A stretch of 64,000 bases of DNA, from contig JAYJMM010000119.1 in NCBI GenBank assembly GCA_037349105.1, forward strand, positions 1,313,001-1,377,000. Reading direction: 5' to 3'. Positions 9,519-23,065 of the stretch are shown here, in pieces. Every line of letters starts with the position of its first letter. Positions within the stretch are counted from its first letter, which is position 1. The notes below the pieces were generated by a model that was not told the DNA's origin, did not search any database, and saw only the letters and a program-made list of their open reading frames with translations. The DNA comes from Limnomonas spitsbergensis. Lineage: Eukaryota > Chlorophyta > Chlorophyceae > Chlamydomonadales. Made by a program: the position numbers and the translations under genes.

Positions 9519-11208
9519 GGATAAAGATTGTCGGATGTGCTAACCCACCAATACTTGACTGTCGCAATGAAGTAATTTACTGTCCCTCCCTATGGTTTCC
9601 GGTATTTCCTTGCAAAACGAATATTGCACCCAAACAAACGCAAAGCTTCAGGGCTACCGGCACTTACAATCTGCCCCTGTCTGTAGGACACTGTTGACCG
9701 CCCATGATGTGCTGCAACATACATTCTAGGATGAGCATGCAGTTTCTTTATGTGAGGGTGCCCATGATTTGTGCCCATGCTTGTGTGCAGATTAGTCTGT
9801 GGATCCACTCAATTTAATTTCCAGTGATTGTTGTGTCTCCAGCCTCCAGGAAGGCAAATTCATTATTTAATCAGTTGCTTGATAATCAAGCGTTGCAGTC
9901 TACTGTCAACGTCATAACAAGCTCTTATTTAAGGTAGTGATATGGTATGGAGAACTTTATGTTGATGACCTAATGTCACATCAGCCCCACGGCCAGTACA
10001 ACCTCCTGCCAATCATATGCTTCTGGCTTTTATCGCCTTTGCATGATAAATCTCAGACCTGGCGTCCCTCTCATTTACCTCTTCCCTGTCCTCAAATGGC
10101 TTGAGTCCATTTCTGTAAATTATGGATGCCAGAGACTCTACCGACCTGCACATCATAATCCACTGTTTTCTCAGCTCACAACTGAAGCAGATTTCCATTT
10201 GTTACTCCAGATTTCCAGGCCATTCATGGCCAAGAAAGTGAATGATACTTGTTCTATGCAAGCCACCTCGTCAGATGCATCTCAACCCGGTATTAAAAGA
10301 TGAAAGACAAGACCCTGGCTGCTTTTACCCTTAGTCCTACATCATGCTTGTGCGACGTCACCCCAGGTCAATGACATAACACCTCTGGGCCCTGCTAAAA
10401 AAGGCTCGGCCGCGTGGGCGCCCAACTGTCCCGTTGGAAGAAAAGAAACTGGAAGTCCTTCTCCTTATTTCCCTCTTACCTTCAGTCACCCCAGGTGCCA
10501 CATTTATTTGTGCCCTACTGCCTGTTTTTCTCATCGTCAAGAGCCGAAAATTGAATCCTTCCTGAATTCTGAAAATGACTCCTAAGATGCTCTGACCAAG
10601 TGAACACCTTTCCGAATGGAGAGGGGGCAGCAGGAGCAAGCAGCAAAGGTTCATCCACATGTGTGACCTAGAGTGTAGACGCCGCCGAGGTGATGCACAA
10701 GATGTCGGGGATGTGATCAGGCAGTATGGATATGGCTAAGCATGCAGCAGCGGGAATGTCAGAGAGCATACTCATAATCATGCAGAGCGAGGTGCACTGT
10801 TGTCATGGCGTGCTTGGGCATACACGCATGTTGGATACTCAAGTCCTTGTGAAGCAGGCCTCTCTAAGATTCCCCTCCCTTTGAAGCATGTTGCAAGGCA
10901 GAGTAGGACTAGCAATAGATGATTGGGTATGTTTAAGGGCGCCCCTCACGCAGTGGAATAAGCCGCCTTTGTGCTGTTGCAGTGGGCCTGACTGCTATGG
11001 CAGGGTTCTCTCTCTTCTCCTCCTCTGGGAAGTGAAAGGCTTCCTCCCTCAGAATTGGGGGTTTCACACCGACCCTGGACAGGCAGAGACCCTGAGTGCA
11101 AAAGATGTTGCTGGCAGATGCAGGTTCTGGCCATATGGCATGTGCGCATTCATTGATTGCACCTGTCTCGTGTGAATGCATGAGGATATGATTGGGCTGA
11201 GAGTTGGT
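9519..11208. other. Intergenic stretch between peroxidase and histone H3
   Basis: No supported gene. It contains the 126-bp insertion at 10369-10494. The ORF at 10888-11175 has no domain character or splice support. Confidence 0.5.
10369..10494 (-). mobile_element. Short 5'-truncated retroinsertion (copy 2) with 12-bp target-site duplication
   Basis: Perfect flanking repeats GTCACCCCAGGT at 10357-10368 and 10495-10506. Read on the minus strand the element ends GGTGTTATGTCATTG, preceded by CGCCCACGCGGCCGAGCC as in copies 1 and 3. This is the longest of the three copies with clear boundaries. Confidence 0.72.
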
Positions 11209-11224
11209 GGTGTTGAGAAACACC
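11209..11224 (-). terminator. Histone 3' stem-loop of the H3 gene
   Basis: On the minus strand GGTGTT-TCTC-AACACC, followed by ACCAACTC, starts 35 bases after the H3 stop codon. This six-pair stem with a four-base loop matches the palindrome that directs 3' processing of replication-dependent histone mRNAs in volvocalean algae and animals. The H4 gene has the same stem with a different loop. Confidence 0.93.
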
Positions 11225-11258
11225 GGTTTTAAGAAGTGAGGGATAGGGCAGCAGAGAC

Positions 11259-12215
<957 letters not shown>

Positions 12216-12263
12216 AGTTCTCCTAGCACATGCTGCCTAGCAAGAAGCTCAGGTACCCAAACC

Positions 12264-12279
12264 GGTGTTTTTGAACACC
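12264..12279 (+). terminator. Histone 3' stem-loop of the H4 gene
   Basis: GGTGTT-TTTG-AACACC followed by ACCAAC, starting 49 bases after the H4 stop. Stem and 3' flank are identical to the H3 copy; only the loop differs. Confidence 0.93.
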
Positions 12280-12433
12280 ACCAACAAAGCCCAAAAAACG
12301 CACGGAACAAACAATTTGCCCTGCTTGCGCCTTGAAAGGCTGACTGAGTGCCTGGCCATCACTTCACATGCACAGGGAGTGTTAGCCAGTTTAACACTTG
12401 GACCTGCTTTTAAACTCGAAGTCGCTTTGAAGA

Positions 12434-12790
12434 GTGTGTCTTACTTCAAGCCTGCAAATGGAGATATCCCAACAAGTTTGGTACACCTCAGGCAACATTG
12501 CGGGGTCCTTTGATAATCCGGACTTTAAGGCACATGTCATACTTTTGGGGGATGTATCACTAGCATGGGATGTCATCTTAAGCCGGGAATTCAAGATTGC
12601 GGGTCCTACGTTTGCATCGGTGTCAGCGCTTGGAACTTTGGAAGCTGCGGTAAAGTACGCCCCAGCCGGCCATGGTACGGGTGGAAAGCAAAAGGATCAT
12701 GCCTTAGTTTGCTATTCTGCTCAGCTCAGCACCCAAGGTGATAATGGAGACACGGGATCGACACATGTTCAAATTCGATCTGCTGGCTGA
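12434..12790 (+). CDS. Doubtful ORF downstream of H4
   Basis: Open frame of up to 118 codons with a protein-like composition (TSGNIAGSFDNPDFKAHVIL) but no recognisable domain, promoter or splice partner. It could be a fragment of a mobile-element protein or chance. Confidence 0.2.
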   Translation: MCLTSSLQMEISQQVWYTSGNIAGSFDNPDFKAHVILLGDVSLAWDVILSREFKIAGPTFASVSALGTLEAAVKYAPAGHGTGGKQKDHALVCYSAQLSTQGDNGDTGSTHVQIRSAG

Positions 12791-13248
12791 TATATTAGCT
12801 GGCAATGCAAGTAATCTTAAATTAGTTTGACTGTATAATTGCTTAGGCTTCCAGAGAGGCTTCCCTCATAATTAACTTTGCTTGCCTGGGGGTGAGGGAT
12901 ACATAAAATTACACACTACTTGTATTGGTAGTTGATGTCTTCAGTCGGAAATCGAGAGTTTTGATAGAATTGTTGCGAGGGCATAGCAATAATTTGATAA
13001 AACAATTAATTCATACCCCAGGGAAGGCAAATCAAATATACGGCACTGTACATTAGCAATGGGAGTCCGGGAAGGTAACGTTTATGAGAAAGACACGACA
13101 TGTTGATTGTACGGATTAATAAAATTAATATCGAAGGTGCACAGCAGCAGCTCTAGGAGCGTGGAAGACTCGCATCCCCTGATTTTGAACCACCAACCAA
13201 CATAAATGAAATGTCTGGCCTTGCCGATTTTCTGTATGTTGATAAAGA

Positions 13249-13812
13249 ATGGTGAAACTGGTTCATTCAGATCACTGTTTCCCCGTAAGAATGCCAGCAT
13301 CAGTGTGGAAGCATTTGTCAATGGGCAGGGGCACAAACCGTTGCTCTCCTTGCCTTGTCGATGTTTTCTCTCCCTGGAACGCTCTAGCCCTGAGGGAGGG
13401 AATAAAGGGTTTAAGGTGGCCGGGCACATTGTTGGGGGCTGGCCAAGGGGTCCAAAAGTGGCTTGCATTCAGTGTGGACGATTTTCCACACTTGTTTAAC
13501 TTTTTTATTTTGTGTACCATAGTTTCAGTCTACATACGTTTCATGGATCGATTCTCAAGAAAACAAATGGTTAATTATGATGATTATCGATACCAAAATG
13601 AACAAGAAACGGATGTTTTACGCCCAAACCCTGAAAACATCGCCAACACAGAGCACAGCCCCGTCCATCGCACAGGCAGCGTTTACATGCTGTCTTCCTA
13701 TCAAGATGCTGCCAGTATGAAAAGGCATCTGTCTTTTGCCGAGTCATTCGCTAGGGCGAAGGCTAATCGCATGTTGGCACTAAATGCGCCTCCCAGAGCA
13801 AAAACGAACTGA
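13249..13812 (+). CDS. Doubtful ORF, up to 187 codons
   Basis: One of the longer open frames in this stretch. The N-terminal half looks random; a short hydrophobic stretch (FNFFILCTIVSVYIRF) is followed by a polar, charged C-terminal part with a normal amino-acid mix (ESFARAKANRMLALNAPP). No known family, no clear start context. It may be an exon of an unrecognised gene or element. Confidence 0.25.
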   Translation: MVKLVHSDHCFPVRMPASVWKHLSMGRGTNRCSPCLVDVFSPWNALALREGIKGLRWPGTLLGAGQGVQKWLAFSVDDFPHLFNFFILCTIVSVYIRFMDRFSRKQMVNYDDYRYQNEQETDVLRPNPENIANTEHSPVHRTGSVYMLSSYQDAASMKRHLSFAESFARAKANRMLALNAPPRAKTN

Positions 13813-16067
13813 TCGGGGGAAAAGTCATCTTCCGATCAGAAAACGAACAAAAACACACACAGCATGACTGAGGCAAAAGGAGGTTACAAAACGAGAAACG
13901 AACTCAGAATAAATCGAGTTTTCACAGTATGGTGCGTTGAGGAGGGTCTCAGTAGTTAAGTGCGTGCGTGGAGAGTTATACAAATGTGACGTACCTTTCA
14001 GGGGCATACCGGTAACTGACAATTGTGTTTAGCTCAGTGATTTGAATATTAAAGTACTAAATAAAGATGACGCAGGGTGTGGGATGGAAATTGGGAAGGC
14101 GCAGAAATTGCGAGTCTTTCTATCAAGGGGTGGGCGGACAGAAAAATTTGAGACCTCATTACATGTATGCAAAGATCCTAATGAACTTAGCGAGGGCTTT
14201 TCATTTGTAGTTTTCCCTTTCCGGATGGTGACTGAAGGACTGTATTTTGCGAAAAACTGCGCCACCCTCTCTCTTATGATCATAGCTAGGTGCAAATCCT
14301 ACCTGTACCGAACCGCACTCGTCGTTTGCCTTTGCGCACCGCCCCAAAAGCGATATAATTAGATTATTCGCGCAACATCAATTTCCATACCCTTACCGCA
14401 GCAGTCGGGAGGACACAAGGAACTCAGTGTATCAGTACTGGCCCGCTCTGAGGCCAGAATAAATCGTTTTCGCTGTTGGCGAAATCAGCACGCATCATCT
14501 TGGCGCACCATCGGGTTTTCGAATTTACCTATTAGGGTGCAGCGGGTCCACGCATCCCATTATATAATATAAGTATAAGTTCACGCGAAGGCTAGAGCGG
14601 ATTTCGGTATGAAGGTTTTCTTGAAAATACCTTTTTTGTGCCCTACCTCCCCGTCAACTCTGCCCCTTTATGTACCCCACCCCTTGGGCCAAAAACATTT
14701 CAGAACCAGATTTGGAATGCTCTCATTCAGCTGTACAACTTTGGGGATGATGCAGTGCGTATTTTTTTGTCTACCCCCCCCCCTCCCCTCGTTGTCAACC
14801 ACCAATAACTCAAATAGTAGGGGGCTGCTGTCTAGAGTGGCTGGCGTGGCATGCCCGTGGACCTCCAAGCCGATCCGATAGTTGTGTGGAGGCGGCGCCT
14901 TCAGAGCTTTACCCATACTAGGGCATGCAATACATTCCTCATCTAATACGTCGTTTTTTAAATGTAATACGGTACATTTTATGTAATACGGTACCGTTAC
15001 CGTATTACATTAAAAAGCGACGTAATAGACGAGGTTAAGATGTCATTAGTGCTTATGACTTAGTTCATTACAGATTGAAAATCGAACACCACGGCTTCAA
15101 ACATAAAAATGTACCTTTCAATTACAACCTTGCATCGCCCTGCCCTTTGTGCATCCCTTCTTGAAGACAGCCAGGCTGCAAATGGCCATGATGCATTATG
15201 CTTTGCAGGTCGCGTAAGATGACACGAGCAGTCACCATTATGCATCAAGAAATCTGGTTTGACGGTACCGGCAAATAAATAACAACGCCGTGGTAAACTG
15301 GTAACAGGTCACACATCTCTTCCTCCACATCACAGGCTGCATCATCATCAGGAGCAGCAGGAGAAGAACTGAAGAAGCACATGCATTTACTGACTCGGCC
15401 CTCACACCTGCCGCAGACCTTACGATATCACAGCGAATTGGCAAATGCTGAGGATGCCCCAGCTTTACTTCGCAGTGCTGCAGTGCTGAGGGAATCCGCT
15501 GGCCCCAACTGGCAAATGCTGAGGATGCCTGCGTAATCCACACGCCAGGCGTACAGTGCCATGTTCTTCTGCAGCAAGGGGTCGACAAAGGGAGGGAGCA
15601 AAGGGGAGGGGAGAAGAAAGGGGTTGAGGAGGGACGGAGGAGGGGAAGGCGCTTATGCAGGCATGCATCGGGTTGGCGCCCCTCCAAACCCTGCACCCTG
15701 AAACACACTACACATGATCCAAGGCAGTGGTATTTTTTATATCGCCATTCTTAAGAGCACTTGCCACATTTGGATATTGCAGCGTCTAACCGAATTCCAA
15801 CTGACGATGGAGTTGTGGCGATGAAATGTTTTGTCCTGGAATGTTGTGCGGCATTTCTGTTCGGGATTTATGTTGTGCGGATTCTCATCTCTTATTCGCC
15901 CCCTCCAACCACACCCACCCTAGGCAGGTCGTTGCGCGTCGATTCGTATGCACATAATCGTGTATTTTGCGATTCAAAATGAAGCAAAGGCGACTTTGCA
16001 ATAAGAGCAGGGCGTCATCAAGATCGTAAGGCACCAGCAGCCTCCGAAAACCCTGGCGGTAGCAGAA
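13813..16067. other. Gene-free stretch
   Basis: Apart from the palindromic element at 14937-15034 I see only short, unsupported ORFs and homopolymer or pyrimidine runs. Confidence 0.45.
14937..15034. mobile_element. MITE-like palindrome, intact copy
   Basis: Left arm CCTCATCTAATACGTCG... and right arm ...CGACGTAATAGACGAGG are inverted repeats of about 38-44 bp, each with an inner ATGTAATACGGTA. The whole element can fold into one hairpin. It is related to 2804-2880. No coding capacity; classification as a MITE is inference. Confidence 0.65.
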
Positions 16068-17992
16068 ATGTTGTGCGGGTACACCGTCAGATCTACGATG
16101 CCTCTTTACCGGTACCGCGGCACGGAAAACGCAGCTAGCTCAGAAATATTCATCGACAGGCTCGACCTATGTGAAGTTCTTGGTGACGACCCCATCATGT
16201 TCTGCAACCCTCTGTGCTTCCCTATAAACGCCGCACACAAATCATCGTCGGGAGCTGCTGCACTGAGGGCTGCTGCCGTCAAAAGTCCAGATGATGGCGA
16301 CGTACTCACCATCCACATTGCCGGTAAGCACCTGCCTGCATCCCGCCCATGAGCCTCTAAACGTTATGAGCTAAAGCCGATGTTACCCTGCTCGATAGCA
16401 CGCCTCACCCACCCCTCACCAGAGGATATGACGGTAATTGTGACACTACCGTTTTAGGTACGCTTCTACCTACCGGTAGTTGTGAAGTCGAAACATCCGA
16501 CCAACATCATGTCTCAGATATAGCCTGACAAATTGAAAACAAAACATGGTTGCAGTGGGCCCTGGTGCCTCCTGCATGGCATCTGCCCTTCCCAGTCGAT
16601 TCACTCACGCCTTCCCACACAGCCAATGAAGCCAGCGGCAGGCCAGCCTTCTCATCAGCTGCCAGTCGCAGAGGATCGCCCGGCAAAAAGCTCCTGATGG
16701 GCACCATCCAGGCCTCCGGAGCCTGGCAGCAGTCTGCCCTCGGGGCTGCCATGCCAGCCATCTGCGCCAGTGGCATGGGTATGGCTCAGTGTGTAAGTGT
16801 GCACAAGTTACCGGGCAGGCCTGGCGCATTTAAGATCATCATGATGAGGGGCTCAGGGGTGCCCGCAGTCCAGATGCCCAGGCATGCATCAGCGGCTGCG
16901 CCGCCGGCCGTCAAGTCCTCACCGGGACCCGATGTCCCTCTAGCAGCACCCTTATTCCCGCTAGCAGCACCCACTGTCCTGCTGGCAGCATCTCCAGTCC
17001 CGCTGGCAGCACCCAAGGATCTGCGAGTGGCACTCGCTGAGCATGACAGCATCCTGGCTGCTCTGAAGGTAATACCAGAGCCTAGCACCCACGGGCCACC
17101 TCTGGCCGATATCCCTCTAGCTCGCACCCTCGAGGCTCATAAGGGAGTGCTGGTAGCGCCCGCTGTCCACCTAGCAGCAACCAAGGTGCTTCAGCATCAT
17201 TTTATAAAGCAGGACATCACCCCGACCGTTCCAAAGGATACACCCGAGCCTGACACCTTTGAGCACGAGTTCGATCGAGAGCGGGCTCAGCAGGCGCTTT
17301 TTGAGAAGGCGCCGGCGGCTCCAACCTCGCCGCCGCCAAAGGCATGTGAGGCTATGGTGCTTGGACAGGGGAAAGGGAGTGCGGCAGCTGAGGCCGCTGA
17401 GGCTGCACCAGAGCTGTCATCCACAGCTGGGGACTTGATGTCCCGTGCTAGCTCGGCCGGAATGGGCAGCGTGGCCACTCGCACCGCGTCCTTGGATCGG
17501 ACTGGCAGCACGCCTCATATGCACAGCAAGGGCAGGGGCATGCGAATCGATGGTGTGGTCATGAGCGGCACGCAAGGCACGTGGAGGCGCGGCAACGGCA
17601 AGTGGTTGTGTGCCGGTGAGGGGGGGCGCGGCAACGAGGTGGAGGTGGACTCGGCCGATGGCAACAACGACCAGATAATGAAAGCGTCCCGGAATGCAGC
17701 CGGGCCAGCCTCCGATGGCAATTCCTTTTCCACCTCTGCAAATTCTGGGCAGTCTCCCAATCAAGGCATGCCAACAGTGGGCAACACCTACTGCGATAGC
17801 AGTACTTCCAGGCCAGCCCAGACCTGCCCCACAGTCCTGCCCTCAGCACCCAACAGTCCCGACCGCGCATCATACACCGCCCTGCCGTGTCCTCCTGATG
17901 CCAGAACGCTGTCCGTGGCGGAGGGCCTCAAGGTTATCCAAGGGCTGTCCCAGGCGCTGTTGGGTGACCAGACACTGGGGGACGAAGAATAG
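16068..17992 (+). CDS. Ala/Pro/Ser-rich protein of unknown function
   Basis: Two exons, 16068-16320 and 16596-17992, join in frame (donor GCCG|GTAAGC, acceptor CCTTCCCAG) to give 549 aa. The N-terminal part (EIFIDRLDLCEVLGDDPIMF) looks folded. The rest is largely disordered: repeats of PLAAP/VLLAASPVPLAAP around residues 210-240, Ala- and Ser-rich tracts, a Gly/Arg patch (GTWRRGNGKW) and Asn/Ser-rich sequence. The last 30 residues (SVAEGLKVIQGLSQALLGD) may form an amphipathic helix. I do not recognise a family. A later ATG (MPLYRYRG) in exon 1 is an alternative start. The long single open frame in exon 2 is the main support. Confidence 0.45.
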
Positions 17993-20900
17993 GTAGCTAT
18001 GCCCTTTAGGGGCGTGGGGGTTCAATGCAGCATGGCTGAGGCCACATAGGCGCAGATTCCATATGCCCATGATTTAACGGTAGGAATCTTGTGGGTTGAA
18101 GAAACAGTGCAGCTGTGCAGCATGGCCGAGGAATGACAAGAAAGGGGGGCCAGCCGGGGGGATGCATCCTGCCCCATTGGCTGGACCACACTATGGCAGG
18201 ACACCCTTACTTGGGGGCTTAATAGGTTAGGCCCCTCCTGGCTGGATCCTCTGAGCCATGGGAGTTTGGAGGCTTGCTGCACTGCATCAAATGTTCAGGG
18301 CCGGGCTGTTACTTTTGGTTATTTTATTATCAGTAGGTTACTAGCTTCACTGGTTTGCCAGTACAAGTCCCGGACAACTAGTTTGCGCCTAATGGACTGC
18401 TAGAAATCCGAGGCATTATATATGAACCGCGCATCCCTCGGCTGTTTGCCAGATCCACGTTATTGGAACGCTATTACCGGTATGGGCATGAGTGATAAAT
18501 ACTGCGGGGTAGCTACTGCTGCCATATGTATGCACTCATGCTGCATACCAGTAAGCTGCAAGTCATGATGTTTTTGCTAATTGTGTCTGTGTTAGCTGGA
18601 GGTTCCAAATCTTAGCTTAGGCGAGCTTAGGCGTAGAGAGCCTCAAACATGAAACTTGAGTATAGAAATCGGCAGTGAATTTCGCCCCTGTCATTGTCCT
18701 GGTTTGTTTTGTTTTGTGCTTGAACCGACTGGCACCTTTGCATCTATCACATGTGTCAGAAGCATCAATTTCAATGCTCCGCTGCTGGACTGAAAATAGT
18801 GTACGACCCGTTCAGCCCTCAGGGGCGGGTAGGACCAAGAGGGTCAGACCAGCGGTTAGGACCAGGAGGCGTAAATATCAGTGGGATTACTTCATTGATT
18901 GATTTTCTGATGTAGAGAAACTGGCGCTCTATTGAAGCAAAATTGCATATGTTTTATTTCGCCGTCATTCAGGCGACAAGAGTTGCATGGACCCCATCAA
19001 TGTAAAAAATGCAATCTCTTTAATGTCCAGTATTATCAACTACAATAGGATGCCAAGAGTCTATGTCATCAGCACATTACACAGGTACGAGACATGGAGC
19101 ATGAATAAACCCTTTCAGACAAAAGTCCATGCTGATAAGGTACCGGTACGCCAAAATGAAGCGAATGCTAGTCAGGGCACTGCCGGCTCAGGAGCAAGCC
19201 CTTTATTATTATATTCAGCCTCGAGTCCACTTACGATGGGCCACCCCATGGCTGCCATTATGTCTGATTTGGGCCAAACCCTCTCACCCACCCTTGTCAC
19301 ACGCTAAAACGGTGCAGACTGTGCCAATCTGGTAAACCACCCCAAAAGGAATCCAGTACATTCTCGAGAATCCCTTCGTAGTGGGAGGGGGGGTCAGGCC
19401 TGGGTGGCATAACAGTGCCTTCGATTGTCATAGCGCGCCATACCAGATTGGTACGCGACACACAGGCCTCGGCCCAAGCATCATAGCTGTCCGAGCTTGA
19501 GGCCTCTAGTCTAGGGACGGGAGGTAGCTAATTGAAATGTAACTACCGGTACCGGTAGATAGAAGCCCAGGCAAATGCAGAGAGACACAGTTTTGAGTGG
19601 AAATCTGACCAGATTGTGTAGATTCTGTCCAGGTTCAGTTAGCTGAGAGAGCCAAGAGAGCCTTGCAAGTTCCGACCTCTTATAGCCTGAACCCGCTGCT
19701 TTTGGCCTGGCATTGATGTTACAGACATGGCAAGGACCCCACATGAAAGATTACGAGTTGACCAGTGCGTGGTTTAGGGGTCAAGGGTCAATGGGGGGGC
19801 TTAAGTATCAGGTATCATGGGTCAGCCGATCAGGGTCTTAGGTTTTCAAATCCCTAGCACCAGTTTTAGAGACTGCTCCGTTTTTGCATGCGTCCCACAG
19901 TCGCGTGCCTAAACTAGCGGATGGGTCGTCTTGCAGTCAGGCGCTAGCTGCTTCCGTTTATTTTAGGGTGATTCAGCTACAGTTCGAATTCATATCCGCA
20001 TACGGCTGGGAGGCCTGGAGCGGCTATTGAACCCTTCCGCCGCTTGGGCCATGAGATGGAGGCTCATCCGATATATGTAAGGTTTTATCCCCACCCGCCC
20101 TTTGCCCAGCAGCCTACCGAAGCTGGTCAGGTGCTCTTGTGGAAGCACTGCAAGCCAATAGACAGATTACAAACACCCAGCCAGAAGTGCGTGGCACACC
20201 CAGCTATACCGGCAATGATGTGGGACCGTCCTACAGGCTGTGGGTGTGAGTGCACATAGAGCTGCTTCCGCATGGCACCGCATGGTATACTAAATACCGT
20301 ACTTGCTAATCATAATGACCGGGACTCTGGAATCACCCATCTTTACCATAGTCGAAGACACTGAGGTCAGTGAAGTAGATGTTTCTTCTGGCTGTTGTCA
20401 AAGTGTTCCCCATACGGTACATGGGTGATCCGACATTCCCCGTTGATCTCTCGTGATCCCCAAGCTGGTGAGTGGTGAGTCACTCTGAGTCACTGAGCCC
20501 CACGTGCACGTTGGTGACTGGCAAACTTCACGGACGCATCATTGCTGAATCTTCTGATCGTATCTTTAAGGTTTGGGCAACCGTATAGACTTGGGTGCGT
20601 TACTGGGTTAACCCGGAATGCTCGAAATCCCGAATTTTTGACAGTCAGAATCAGGGGTCAGAATCTTCCGACCCCAAAGGAGTGGTCGGGGATGCGCTGC
20701 GTGCTGTGGCCGCTCGCTACAGTCACTCACTGAGTCACAGCCCACCCTGATGGCCCTCTGGTAAGAACCTCACATTTCAGTCGTTGCCTGTTGTATAGTC
20801 TTGACGGCATGATGTGTTAGATCGAAACGACTTATTTTACCCACTGCAAACGTTCAACAAAAGATCCATACCCTGCTTAGACGCTGGACAGTGAAGTTCT

Positions 20901-21530
20901 GCTGCCGACGGGTGGACTGAATCCAAACAAACGCTGTCTGATGATCAATCCCCAGGTGTGTAATGAAACCGACCGGTATGAAGCCGAGTGTTTTGCCATC
21001 TAGCTGCTAGTCAGCCAGCGACTGGGAGTCAGTACAGCCTCTAGGGGAATCCTGCTCCCCGGTCCCTGGGTGGGTAGCTGGGTCTCTCGCGAGCGAGCGA
21101 CCCCTGGCCTGGCCAGTGGCCTCGGGCCCACCTAAAGTGTGAGCCGCCCCCTCTCTCCCACAGTCCAGCGGCTGCTGTCCCGTTCGTCCCCCTAAAACAC
21201 TGGATTGTCACGATACGGCGCCGCACTGCCAACTGCTTCAGCCTCGGCTTGTTTGAATTTGCCCCAGCAGCACCCGCGGTGCACCCGTGGAAGTTGAATA
21301 AGGGTTGACTCTAGCTTCCTGTGGCTTCTTCCAATACCTAAGTCACCCTACACCCCTTGAATTCCTATCCTATTTTAACAGCCTGTGCTAGTTTGTCACA
21401 TACGCCATCCAGCCACGACAAAAGGCAAAGGTACACCTGGTGCATTATGTGGGCACCAATAGCACCATGCATGCTGGATTTGCAGTCATTGGAGTACATT
21501 CAGGAACATGCGATACCTGCATGTTTGCAG
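17993..21530. other. Gene-free stretch before the tandem paralogues
   Basis: No supported gene. A stretch near 20878-20942 resembles 26890-27006 upstream of the second paralogue and may be a shared 5' exon (both can encode an ADG...LSDD/LPDD peptide), but splicing is unresolved. Confidence 0.4.
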
Positions 21531-23065
21531 GCCCAGGACCCCCCAGCTGCCCACCAAGCCTCAACCTGCAAGGTGACGAAGCCTGTACCAGACCGCTGGC
21601 GCAACCTCTCCATGCCCGCGGAAATTGCCGTGCTACCGCGCACTTCAGAGGAGTTCCCGCTGCGAGCTGAAGGACTTGCAGTCTCAGTGCGGGCTGCTCG
21701 GTTATCTGATCCGTCATCAGCAGTACCGGGTGTAGAAGCGGCAGGAAGTGGTCTTGCAAGGATCAGTGGCATTTCCTCCGACTGCAGCAGCAGCAGTGCT
21801 GTTGCCAATATTGTCTACAGTGTCAGGAGCAAGGGCTGCATCGCTGCTGCAGACACTGCCCCTTGCCGCTGCAGGTTTGAGTCATCGAACCCATCCTCAC
21901 TGAGCTCTGCTGATGCAGTGCTGACGCCAGGGCAGATTCCCCCAGTGGTGGAACCCACTGGCCCTGTCGGTGTCCTCGTAGCCCCCTCAAGGACCCTGAA
22001 CAGCAGCTCCGTCACCTGTCTCCCATCAGAAGTCCAGACAGAAGAGCATTGCATGTTGCCCTCAGTCTGTCCTGGTCATAGTAAAGGACTCAAGCCAGCC
22101 GCCATGACTCGGGCATCCAGGCAGCAGCAGGGGGCGGCCAGCCTGCCAGCCAGCAGGGGATGGCCAGCTGTCAGGAACCATGTAGCTGCTCAGAGGGTGC
22201 CACATTATCCGGAGGCATTCTTCCAACCAACTGCCCAGATGCACTCTTTGAACCATGCAGCTACCGATACACGTTATTCAGGGCACGGAATCTGTGGACT
22301 GAGTGACCGTCAGCATCACGCAGATACGGCTGATGTTCAGGCACCCATGCATTATTCAGAGCATGCACTGTTCGGACTCCATGAGCTGGAGCATCATGTG
22401 GGAGGAGCGGCAGCTGACAGCAGGCCCTCCTTGTTTGAGCAGCTGTCTCGGCAGGACTTGGGGCATCGCGCCCACTTGAGGCTTGGACCAGAGAGCATGC
22501 ATCGAATGGTGCAACGAGCGGATCCAGAGCCGAGAGGCAGTCGCATAGAGGTGGGTGTGTGGATGGCTATGCTGTTGCACCAACAATAGTCCTCTTCTTC
22601 GAGCCAAACTGATCGATTCGTTTTTTTTTTAACTAATGGGGTGCTGAAGAAAGACTTGGTCCATGCTGTCCAGGTGTCATCAATATACTATTATTTTGAA
22701 GGAGTACATATGCATATATGTTAGCGGTTGGGCCCCGCCTGTGCTGCTCTGGTTCCTCAATCCTGATACCCCTGCATGCCATTCATGCAAGGCATCCTTT
22801 TTACTGAATCCTTTCTTTATCACGACTCAGATATATTTAAACATGCCTTGACTGCATAATTTTCTAGGAGCGAGAGAGGAGGCTTGAGGAGGCTGAGCGG
22901 AAGTTGGTCAAAGCCAGCCAGCAGTTGGCGAAGGAGCGGCAGCAGTTGGAAGAAGAGCAGCAGATACTGCTCATAGATCAGCAGATGCTGGCCAATGCCC
23001 GGCGGCAGGTGCTCACAGAAGGCCAGCTGCACTTTGCTGGGGATCAGGACAAGCTCTCCAAGTAA
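21531..23065 (+). CDS. Tandem paralogue 1: Ser/His-rich protein with C-terminal coiled coil, early stop
   Basis: Main exon 21531-22550 (340 codons, phase 0) and coiled-coil exon 22868-23065; the 5' exon is unresolved. The main exon opens with a conserved block (DRWRNLSMPAEIAVLP, then SEEFPLRAEGLAVSV), continues with Ser-rich and His-rich sequence (SDRQHHADTADV) and ends with RPSLFEQLSRQDLGHRAHLR. The second exon is a charged coiled coil (RLEEAERKLVKASQQLAKER). All blocks match the gene at 27680-29802. Relative to that copy it has four extra bases near 23062, producing TAA at 23063-23065; sequence homologous to the remaining coding part is still present (to 23087 and 23253-23303) but would not be translated in frame. 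The copy may be truncated or dying. Function unknown. Confidence 0.55.

Noticed and set aside
10400..10430. Primer-binding site of an LTR retrotransposon (GGGCGCCCAACTG)
   Set aside because: The string lies inside a 126-bp insert with its own 12-bp target duplication and a fixed end elsewhere; no LTR or gag-pol sequence was seen.
16790..16820. Small intron beginning GTAAGT in the Ala/Pro-rich gene
   Set aside because: The nearest usable acceptor would make an intron of under 35 bases and the frame is open through it.
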